The notes below the pieces were generated by a model. It did not search any database. It was given only the letters and a program-made list of their open reading frames with translations, and was not told where the DNA came from. A stretch of 20,520 nt of DNA, taken from contig CAMDJU010000017.1 in assembly GCA_945900695.1 (NCBI GenBank), forward strand, positions 1 to 20,520, written 5' to 3'. Source of the DNA: Bordetella parapertussis (GTDB lineage Bacteria; Pseudomonadota; Gammaproteobacteria; Burkholderiales; Burkholderiaceae_C). Below, one piece after another: positions 7,642 to 13,440 of the stretch (position 1 is the first letter of the stretch; every line of letters starts with the position of its first letter). The translations under genes and the position numbers were made by a program.

Positions 7642-8622
7642 TTACAACTTCAGCTTGAAAAGCTCAATCGCGTTGGTTCTGCCAATTTTTTGGCGATCAG
7701 CGTTGCTGATGCTGGTCTGATCGAACCAAATGGCCGCATGGTCAATGTTTTCAAAAGGCCAATCTGTGGAGAATAAAATTCTGTCCGACCCGACTTCCAA
7801 CATGGCATCAATCAGCGTTTGTGTCCTAAAATTCCCCGACGTTGTTAAGTAAAAATTGTCTTGGAAATAGTCGCCTAATTTCTTCTTTGCAGGGTATGCT
7901 TTCTCCTCTTTGACCCATCCATTGCGATGGTCTACTCGCCATATGCTGTATGGCAAGCCTTCGCCCAAGTGACCCAAAATAATCTTCAAGTGTGGGTGTT
8001 TGTCAAACAACCCACTGGCCATGAGCCTCAAAGCGTGAACAGCGGTTTCTTGGCCAAATGCCCAGGTCGGACCCATCAGCCAGGGATGACCAGCGTATAT
8101 TTGCGACCATGATGGAATGGGATTTCTGGGATGCAAGTAAAAAGGTGCATCCAACTGCTCACAGGTCTGCCAAAACGCCGCATACTGTGGCGCATCGTAA
8201 TAAACAAGATTCTCCGGTTGGTCTACTTGGGAAAAGCCATTGACCAATGAGCCTTTAAAGCCCAAATCTTTCATGCAACGGATTAATTCCTTTGTTGCCA
8301 TGTCGGGATCTTGCATCGGCAAGGCCGCAAATCCCTGAAACCGATCTGGCCTTTTTGCCACTTGCTCTGCCAAAAAGTCATTGGCCTTGATCGCCAATTC
8401 GTTGGCTGTTTTTTTGTCTGTGATCGCTTGAATGGCCGGGGCATTCAGGGACAAAATCATCATCTCCATGCCGTTCTTGTCCATTTCCCTAAGTCGATAC
8501 TCATGAATATCCATGAGGCGTTTCGAAAGCTCACCCCACACCGACTCTGCCAAAAACCCTGCCGAGTCTTGCAAAGTTTCCGGTAACGCAAAGTGCTCTT
8601 CCAATCCAATTTTTCCGTTCAT
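7642..8622 (-). CDS. graF: Gamma-resorcylate (2,6-dihydroxybenzoate) decarboxylase, amidohydrolase superfamily
   Basis: This 326-residue cytoplasmic enzyme should convert 2,6-dihydroxybenzoate to resorcinol and CO2 without redox cofactor. It keeps the metal site of characterised gamma-resorcylate decarboxylases at the same residue numbers: E8 and H10 (in LEEHFALPETLQDS), H164 (in LHPRNP), and D287 (in FSTDWPFEN), with H218 and E221 (GHLGEG) as further active-site residues. E-x-H at the first position separates it from ACMSD (H-x-H) and from 5-carboxyvanillate decarboxylase (E-x-A). Long stretches such as MILSLNAPA, GPTWAF, ETAVHALRLMASGLFD and TSGNFRTQTLIDA are family-typical as I recall them. 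AAAGGA precedes the ATG; 20 bases separate it from the monooxygenase gene. 2,3-dihydroxybenzoate decarboxylase is the nearest alternative. Confidence 0.88.
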   Translation of the reverse strand: MNGKIGLEEHFALPETLQDSAGFLAESVWGELSKRLMDIHEYRLREMDKNGMEMMILSLNAPAIQAITDKKTANELAIKANDFLAEQVAKRPDRFQGFAALPMQDPDMATKELIRCMKDLGFKGSLVNGFSQVDQPENLVYYDAPQYAAFWQTCEQLDAPFYLHPRNPIPSWSQIYAGHPWLMGPTWAFGQETAVHALRLMASGLFDKHPHLKIILGHLGEGLPYSIWRVDHRNGWVKEEKAYPAKKKLGDYFQDNFYLTTSGNFRTQTLIDAMLEVGSDRILFSTDWPFENIDHAAIWFDQTSISNADRQKIGRTNAIELFKLKL

Positions 8623-8642
8623 AGCGCTAATTCCTTTAAAAA

Positions 8643-9908
8643 TTAATACTGCCCTTTGGGCTCAAGGCCCAACAGGTGCTGGCCCACCATTGAAGACACT
8701 GCATCCCAATTGAGGCTGATGTGTTTGGAGATCGCATTGGCATCGCGCCACATGCGTTGAAGCGGTTGGTCAAGCGTCAAGCCAGCGCCACCAACTGCCG
8801 AGAAAAGTCCGTCTATGCCCTGTTGAGCCAATTTGGTTGCGTATGCATGATCGCGTCGATTTCTGATGCGCTGAGCAATATTGATGGTCACGCCACTCAT
8901 GGCCATTTGCTCGACCTGGGTCGTGTCGCGATTGATCAAGAGGGTGGCTGCGTCCAATGAGGCACAAGCTTCCGCCAATCGGGACTGAACAGGGAAAAAA
9001 TCTCTCAAACTGTTGCCCCCACCAGCAACAGCCCCGCGAGTGACACGAGATTCACACAGCTCAATAAATGTGTCAATGGCACCCGACAGAGTACCCAAGA
9101 TCGGCGCAACCAGGCACACTGGAACTGCTGACAAAAACGGTATTGCGTAAATGGGATGAGGGTTATCTTTCAATCCAGGCGGGTTGCCAGATGAGAGCTC
9201 TGCAAATGTGATTTTTCGATGCTCAGGCACAAACACATCTGTTGTCATCACAATGGATTTTGACCCGGTTCCCGATTGACCCATGACATGCCAATCATCT
9301 TCAATATCCCAGTCATTTCTGGGAACCAACAGAAAACCGGCACTCGGCTTATCTGAAGGTGATGTCACTGGAAAATGAACCCCCAGCAACGCCCATTGAG
9401 AGTTATCGACATTGGAAGCAAAACTCCACTTTCCTTTGATCAGATAGCCGCCATCCACACGAACAGCACGTGTTGCTGGCGCGTAAGAGCCACACAAAAT
9501 AGCCTGGGGATTTTCAAGCCAAACATCGTCTTGCGCTTGTTTCGGCAAAGTCGCTAGCAGCCACTGGTGAATAAGACCCAGCGCACAACCCCAAGCAGTT
9601 GAGGTGCACCCTCGACCAATTTCCGCGATCAAATCCATGAATCCCGTAAAGCCATACTCGTATCCACCGTACCTGGCTGGTTGCAAAAGTTTAAAGAAAC
9701 CCAGATCTTTAAAAATTTGGGTCGTTTCCTCAGAGATTCGCCTGTTCAGTTCCGTCTCCTGGCCACGCTCACGCAGGTAAGGTCGCAAATCTTTTGCTTT
9801 CTCTAGGATGCTGGCAAGGCTGGGCGCTCCCATGACAGCACTTGATCGACCCGGCGCCATAGAAAATGGTTCTGCGAATGAATTGAATGAGTGATGAGGC
9901 GCATTCAT
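8643..9908 (-). CDS. Flavin-dependent monooxygenase oxygenase component (acyl-CoA-dehydrogenase fold), probable resorcinol hydroxylase
   Basis: This 421-residue protein belongs to the group of reduced-flavin-using hydroxylases with the acyl-CoA dehydrogenase fold (HpaB/HsaA/GraA-like). Visible landmarks are the helical N-terminal domain with ISEETTQIFKDLGFFKLLQPARYGGYE, the central beta domain with GKWSFASNVDNSQWALLG and VMGQSGTGSKSIVM, and the C-terminal helices with the family-typical end SAVGGAGLTLDQPLQRMWRDANAISKH. The last motif is usual in the monooxygenases rather than in true dehydrogenases. Next to a gamma-resorcylate decarboxylase gene the obvious substrate is resorcinol, giving hydroxyquinol, as for the GraA/TsdB proteins; this is inference from context. 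A separate flavin reductase is required and is not encoded in the window. It is the first gene of the minus-strand operon, with the MarR operator-like repeat just upstream. Confidence 0.82.
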   Translation of the reverse strand: MNAPHHSFNSFAEPFSMAPGRSSAVMGAPSLASILEKAKDLRPYLRERGQETELNRRISEETTQIFKDLGFFKLLQPARYGGYEYGFTGFMDLIAEIGRGCTSTAWGCALGLIHQWLLATLPKQAQDDVWLENPQAILCGSYAPATRAVRVDGGYLIKGKWSFASNVDNSQWALLGVHFPVTSPSDKPSAGFLLVPRNDWDIEDDWHVMGQSGTGSKSIVMTTDVFVPEHRKITFAELSSGNPPGLKDNPHPIYAIPFLSAVPVCLVAPILGTLSGAIDTFIELCESRVTRGAVAGGGNSLRDFFPVQSRLAEACASLDAATLLINRDTTQVEQMAMSGVTINIAQRIRNRRDHAYATKLAQQGIDGLFSAVGGAGLTLDQPLQRMWRDANAISKHISLNWDAVSSMVGQHLLGLEPKGQY

Positions 9909-9920
9909 ACAGAGAAAACC

Positions 9921-9970
9921 CTTGATATTGCAACGCGTCTATTTTGGGTGTATTTAGTTGCAATTTCAAG
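9921..9970. promoter_or_regulatory. Operator-like inverted repeat between the monooxygenase and MarR genes
   Basis: CTTGATATTGCAAC (9921-9934) and GTTGCAATTTCAAG (9957-9970) are reverse complements at 13 of 14 positions, with 22 bases between them. Each arm contains the self-complementary TTGCAA. Centre-to-centre distance is 36 bases, so the arms lie on roughly comparable faces of the helix. The repeat overlaps the predicted promoter of the catabolic operon and lies upstream of the marR-type gene, so it is the best candidate site for that regulator and could repress both directions (inference). Confidence 0.6.
9941..9969 (-). promoter_or_regulatory. Predicted sigma-70 promoter of the catabolic operon
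   Basis: Read on the minus strand, TTGAAA (9964-9969) is followed after 17 bases by CAAAAT (9941-9946), four of six matches to each consensus hexamer. The -10 ends 32 bases before the ATG of the monooxygenase gene. The -35 lies within one arm of the inverted repeat, so a bound repressor would block it. Confidence 0.4.
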
Positions 9971-10050
9971 TAATCTTTTCCAGTATTTACCCTATGCGTC
10001 ACCCTCATGGCTACAATCTTGTGGAAAATAAATTACCTCAGAAATTTTTC

Positions 10051-10497
10051 ATGCGCACCTCTTACTCACTCGAGAAAGCCGTTCCTTTTCTTCTTGCACG
10101 AGCGGGCATTAGCATGGGCAAAAGATTTGCAACACAACTTTTGCCATTCAATTTGAGCTTGATTGAATGGCGTGTCTGCGTCACCTTATATGAGTTGCAA
10201 AACTCAACCCTGGGCCAATTGGCAGAGAAGACTTCTTACGAAACTTCAACGCTATCGAGAACTGTCAACGGATTGATGAAAAAGAAGTTAGTCACACGGG
10301 TTCAATCCAAGTCTGATCGGCGCTCATTTGCGCTAAAGCTGACACCCGAGGGTCGAGCAGTGACCGTCAAAATCATTCCATTGGCGAAGGAATACGAAAA
10401 TTACGCCCTTGTAGATTTCAATTCAAAAGAAGCTGATCAACTGCGGGCCATGCTGTCCAGGGTTTATGAGAACATGAATGCACATTCGACTGAGTGA
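10051..10497 (+). CDS. MarR-family transcriptional regulator
   Basis: This 148-residue winged helix-turn-helix protein (from the ATG at 10051) has the MarR plan: an N-terminal dimerisation helix (LEKAVPFLLARAG), the HTH TLGQLAEKTSYETSTLSRTVNGLMKKKL (about 53-80, recognition helix around ETSTLSRTVNGL), the wing VQSKSDRRSFALKLTPEG with the D89-R90-R91 triad, and a C-terminal dimerisation helix. In-frame starts further upstream exist (TTG 9958, ATG 9994, GTG 10021); none has a convincing ribosome binding site, and I chose 10051 because relatives begin shortly before the LLARAG segment. It is divergent from the catabolic operon and adjacent to a strong inverted repeat, so it most likely controls the operon in response to a phenolic acid (inference). 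Confidence 0.88.
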   Translation: MRTSYSLEKAVPFLLARAGISMGKRFATQLLPFNLSLIEWRVCVTLYELQNSTLGQLAEKTSYETSTLSRTVNGLMKKKLVTRVQSKSDRRSFALKLTPEGRAVTVKIIPLAKEYENYALVDFNSKEADQLRAMLSRVYENMNAHSTE

Positions 10498-10507
10498 AGG
10501 AATTGGC

Positions 10508-10539
10508 GTGATTTTTCATTCAAGAGAATCACATTTTTT
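10508..10539 (+). terminator. Weak candidate terminator after the MarR gene
   Basis: GTGATT (10508-10513) pairs with AATCAC (10527-10532) and is followed by six T residues (10534-10539), starting 11 bases after the MarR stop codon. The stem is short and has only two G-C pairs, so it may not stop transcription fully, and readthrough into the ferredoxin gene is possible. Confidence 0.3.
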
Positions 10540-10607
10540 AAACTGATTTGAGCGCAAATTTTCCTTCCTCTGGTCATATTTTTCAATCATTTATTTTGGA
10601 GATTCGC

Positions 10608-10931
10608 GTGATTCAATTTCAAGTGCAAGAAGCCAATGGAACCGTTCATGACGTTACTGCGGATGAAGGGGAAACATTGCTCCAGGCCACCATGAACGCT
10701 GGCATTGAAGGCTTTGTGGCCGAGTGCGGTGGCTGCTGTGTATGCGCAACCTGTCACTGTTACATCGCTGAAAGCGATATAGATAAATTGGATCTGCCAG
10801 CCTCTGATGAATTACAGATGCTGGAGTTCACAGCGACCGAACAATTACCAACGTCCAGGCTGGCTTGCCAAATCAAATTGACCAGTAAACACACAGGCAT
10901 AAAAATTCACCTGCCTGAGCGTCAATACTGA
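10608..10931 (+). CDS. Putidaredoxin-type [2Fe-2S] ferredoxin with extra cysteines
   Basis: This 107-residue ferredoxin should carry electrons to the P450 encoded nearby. The cluster ligands follow the adrenodoxin/putidaredoxin spacing: C40-x5-C46-x2-C49-x37-C87, in ECGGCCVCATCHCY and SRLACQIK. The GTG at 10608 is preferred over an in-frame TTG 60 bases upstream because GGAG lies six bases before it and the length then equals that of putidaredoxin-type proteins. Odd feature: C43, C44 and C51 add three cysteines inside the ligand loop, where relatives usually have Ser, Ala or Val. No ferredoxin reductase gene is in the window, so the electron supply must be encoded elsewhere. It lies 110 bases after the MarR gene in the same direction. 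Confidence 0.93.
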   Translation: MIQFQVQEANGTVHDVTADEGETLLQATMNAGIEGFVAECGGCCVCATCHCYIAESDIDKLDLPASDELQMLEFTATEQLPTSRLACQIKLTSKHTGIKIHLPERQY

Positions 10932-10937
10932 TCACCA

Positions 10938-11069
10938 TTACGTCGCTTTGATAAAGCAGACTTCCACTGGCAGCACGCCTTCAAATTGAACGACAAGATC
11001 CCTGACTTCAATCAATAAGTTATGCATTGAGGATATTTTTAAAGTTTTGGTGTTTTCATTGGTCAGCAT
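10938..11069 (-). CDS. Possible small protein of 43 residues, unrecognised
   Basis: An open frame begins MLTNENTKTLKISS and ends VLPVEVCFIKAT, with an internal ATG at 11027 that would give 29 residues. It fills most of the gap between the ferredoxin gene and the tRNA terminator, on the opposite strand to the ferredoxin. I recognise no family. No ribosome binding site precedes either ATG, and it lies downstream of a strong terminator for minus-strand transcripts, so it would need its own promoter. It could equally be the tail of a gene lost when the region was rearranged, or chance. Confidence 0.2.
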   Translation of the reverse strand: MLTNENTKTLKISSMHNLLIEVRDLVVQFEGVLPVEVCFIKAT

Positions 11070-11093
11070 TTATTGGACGTTATGGCTAAAAAT

Positions 11094-11124
11094 AAAAAAC
11101 CCCTGCTATCTCTAACAGGGGTTT
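11094..11124 (-). terminator. Rho-independent terminator behind the tRNA gene
   Basis: On the minus strand, AACCCCTG pairs with CAGGGGTT (arms 11116-11123 and 11098-11105) with a 10-base loop, followed by a T-rich tail of TTTT, A and TT. It begins a few bases after the CCA end of the tRNA and should end tRNA or hrcA-operon readthrough transcripts. Only three T residues follow the stem on the plus strand, so termination of ferredoxin transcripts there would be weaker. Confidence 0.85.
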
Positions 11125-11129
11125 GAAAG

Positions 11130-11206
11130 TGGTGGGCCCACCTGGACTCGAACCAGGGACCAAAGGATTATGAGTCCTCTGCTCTAACCAACTGAGCTAT
11201 AGGCCC
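11130..11206 (-). tRNA. tRNA with CAT anticodon, probably Ile2 (lysidine type), possibly elongator Met
   Basis: The 77-base cloverleaf folds fully: acceptor GGGCCTA with TGGGCCC, D-arm GCTC/GAGC, anticodon loop CTCATAA (anticodon at 11170-11172), T-arm CCTGG-TTCGAGT-CCAGG, and an encoded CCA at 11130-11132. A CAT anticodon fits initiator Met, elongator Met or Ile2. The first acceptor pair is an ordinary G-C, which excludes initiator. C4-G69 and C5-G68, the pairs that TilS recognises in E. coli tRNA-Ile2, are both present, so I favour Ile2. It begins 12 bases after the PAP2 stop codon; TAGAAT at 11216-11221 is a possible -10. The composition change to AT-rich DNA starts right behind its 3' end. 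Confidence 0.93.
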
Positions 11207-11218
11207 TATCAACTGATT

Positions 11219-11989
11219 CTAATGGCCGGCATACCCAGCTCGGCCACGCCACAACCAAACCGCACACGACAGCACTCCAGCACAGGCCAAAATCATTTGC
11301 ATCTCACGGGCCAAGGGATAAAAGGTGTCCACGCGATATGCCCAGGCGCACAGCGCCAAACAAACCCAGGCCAAGACACGCAAAGTGCGGTCATGCCTCT
11401 CTTGGCTTTGGCGCTTCAGCCATTGGTCACCCCAGGCCCGGGTGAATGTTCCGCACACCCAGCCCAAAGCGGCACCCGCCAGCACATCGGCGGGCCAGTG
11501 CGCGCCAACGGCCATGCGCGAGAGCCCGACACCCATCGCCACCATCAAACCGAGCCAGCCCCAAACGCCCCATCGGCGACCGGCCAGAACCACCGCCAGC
11601 AATGCAAAAGCGCTCAGGGTGTGGCCCGATGGAAAAGAATGAAACTCCAATACCGGTCCGACGATGTGAAACTGGCTGAGCTCCATGGCCCCTGCGGGTC
11701 GCGGCACTTGGGTCATCACCTTGGTCAGGCGCGACACCGCACCGCCCAAGGGCACCGCCAAGGCAAACCCCAGCAGGGCCTGCGGTTGCCACCACAGGCA
11801 CAGGGCCAAAACAGTCAACACCATCCAGGTGTCACCCAAGATGGTCCAACAGGACCAGAGCACATCGGGCAACAGCATCGCCCATGAGTTCAAGCTCAAA
11901 AACAAGACTTTGTTCAAAGGGCTGACCTGCAAAGCCACAGCCGCCAACAGCACGGCAGCGGGTAACCCAATGGCTTTGGACAGTTTCAT
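11219..11989 (-). CDS. PAP2-family membrane phosphatase
   Basis: This 256-residue multi-spanning protein has all three phosphatidic-acid-phosphatase motifs: K90-x6-R97-P98, P120-S121-G122-H123, and S157-R158-x5-H164-x3-D168. Enzymes of this type remove phosphate from lipid phosphates such as undecaprenyl pyrophosphate, phosphatidylglycerol phosphate or lipid A, with the active site facing the periplasm. I chose the ATG at 11989 rather than one 24 bases upstream because it forms a 4-nt ATGA overlap with the stop of the preceding glycosyltransferase gene. That coupling suggests both act on the same envelope lipid (inference). The exact substrate cannot be read from sequence. Confidence 0.92.
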   Translation of the reverse strand: MKLSKAIGLPAAVLLAAVALQVSPLNKVLFLSLNSWAMLLPDVLWSCWTILGDTWMVLTVLALCLWWQPQALLGFALAVPLGGAVSRLTKVMTQVPRPAGAMELSQFHIVGPVLEFHSFPSGHTLSAFALLAVVLAGRRWGVWGWLGLMVAMGVGLSRMAVGAHWPADVLAGAALGWVCGTFTRAWGDQWLKRQSQERHDRTLRVLAWVCLALCAWAYRVDTFYPLAREMQMILACAGVLSCAVWLWRGRAGYAGH

Positions 11990-13434
11990 GGAAGGGCTTT
12001 CCAATCTCGGCACACATGGAGCGCAAAGCTACCCACGGTTTGCCCCAGGTGATGGCTTTGATGCGTCTCCACCCATTCGCAATGGGTAAAACCTGGCTCG
12101 GCCGCGCTGGCCATGGGGGCCGGATAAGGTTTGACCGACCAATCGACCCACAAGGCATCGTCGCCGGGCTTGAAGGTGCCAAACCACAAATCAAACTGGT
12201 CTTGGTGGCTTTGCGCCACGATCACGGGCAAGGGACGTGCGTACCAAGCCAAGCGACTGGCCAGGCTCCAGTTGACCACCGTCAATGTGCGCAGCCCGTG
12301 GGCCTTTGCCACGTGACTGGCACGTTCAGCGGCAGATTGCCACCCCTGCACATCCGCAAAGGGGTTGGCCGGTTGCCCCACTACCAAAGCCACGCACAAA
12401 GCCACGCTGGCCAGCGCTTGCAAAACCACCGCGCCGAGCAACCACCTTTTGCTGGTGGGCCACGCGTGACGCCAAGCCCAAGCGCCCAAAGGCAACAACA
12501 ACACCCACGACCAACTGGTCCAGTGCGGCAGGGCCGAGCCCCTGCCCGATAAAAACAATGTCAGACACAAAGCAGGCAAAGCCATGCACAGGGCCAACCC
12601 TGCGGTCCTGCTGTGCCAGGCCATGCGCCGCCAACCGACCGCCAAGGCCCACCAAGACACAGGGCCAAAAACCAAGAGTTGCACCAACACAAAACCCAAT
12701 ACCCGCTTGGCTTGCCATTCTTCGCGCCCACCGGCATGGCCCCATTGGTAGGCGAAAGAGATCCATCCATGCTGGTGGTTCCACCACAAAACAGGGCTGA
12801 TGAGCAGCAGCGCGATAGCGGCAGCCAGCCACGGGCCTGGGCCGCGCAACCAGCGCCAGCCCAAGGAAAAGGTCAACACCCCAAACACGCCAGGTACCAA
12901 TAGCACCGCGGTGTATTTGGTCAACCCGGCCAGGCCCAGGCACAGGCCCAGTGCAGCCCAATCGCGCCAGGGGTATGGCGTGTTTGGCTCGGCGGTTAGG
13001 CTTGGGCGGAGGTAGGTCAATCGCAGCGTGACCCGCAGCAAAGCCAAGGCAATCGGCATCAGCAGGCTGTCCGGCACCAAGGCCAAAGCCAATAAATGGA
13101 CCATGGGCGCGCTCAGCCACAACCACAAAACGCCTTGGGCAGCGGTTCGCGCGTCGGCCTGCGTGCCGTGGCGCAAGACCCAATCGGTGGTGATGCGCCA
13201 CAGCAACCCCGCTGTGGCCATGGCGCAGGCCAAAGGGACGATGCGCAATGCCAGATCAGACCCGCCCAAGGCAACCGCAGGCCACTGCAGCCAACCCACC
13301 AAGGGCGGATGGTCAAAATAACTCCAATCCAAGTGGTAGGCGTATAAGGCGTAATGGGCCTCGTCCACCGACAAGCCCACGCCCATGGCCAATATCAGGT
13401 GCGCCATGGCGCCTAGCGTCAATGCCCAGCGCAT
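11986..13434 (-). CDS. GT39/ArnT-like membrane glycosyltransferase
   Basis: This 482-residue integral membrane protein matches the dolichyl-phosphate-mannose mannosyltransferase / ArnT-like family (GT-C fold). The first membrane helix leads into the catalytic periplasmic loop SVDEAHYALYAYHLDWSYFDHPP, with the acidic pair D24-E25 expected for the catalytic site. About ten further hydrophobic segments follow, and the C-terminal 100 residues form a soluble periplasmic-like domain. Such enzymes transfer a sugar from a polyprenyl phosphate to lipid A or protein. The gene begins 6 bases after hrcA in the same direction and overlaps the PAP2 gene, so the three are probably one transcript. Acceptor and donor are unknown. 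Confidence 0.9.
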   Translation of the reverse strand: MRWALTLGAMAHLILAMGVGLSVDEAHYALYAYHLDWSYFDHPPLVGWLQWPAVALGGSDLALRIVPLACAMATAGLLWRITTDWVLRHGTQADARTAAQGVLWLWLSAPMVHLLALALVPDSLLMPIALALLRVTLRLTYLRPSLTAEPNTPYPWRDWAALGLCLGLAGLTKYTAVLLVPGVFGVLTFSLGWRWLRGPGPWLAAAIALLLISPVLWWNHQHGWISFAYQWGHAGGREEWQAKRVLGFVLVQLLVFGPVSWWALAVGWRRMAWHSRTAGLALCMALPALCLTLFLSGRGSALPHWTSWSWVLLLPLGAWAWRHAWPTSKRWLLGAVVLQALASVALCVALVVGQPANPFADVQGWQSAAERASHVAKAHGLRTLTVVNWSLASRLAWYARPLPVIVAQSHQDQFDLWFGTFKPGDDALWVDWSVKPYPAPMASAAEPGFTHCEWVETHQSHHLGQTVGSFALHVCRDWKALP

Positions 13435-13440
13435 GAACCG

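Noticed and set aside
10504..10520. TGGC followed by a T-rich stretch, resembling a sigma-54 promoter before the ferredoxin gene
   Set aside because: The GC dinucleotide required at -12 is absent at the correct 10-base spacing from the GG.
11222..13201. Long open frames opposite or out of frame with the PAP2 and glycosyltransferase genes
   Set aside because: They are Gln/Pro/Arg/His-rich shadows caused by high third-position GC; no motifs or ribosome binding sites support them.
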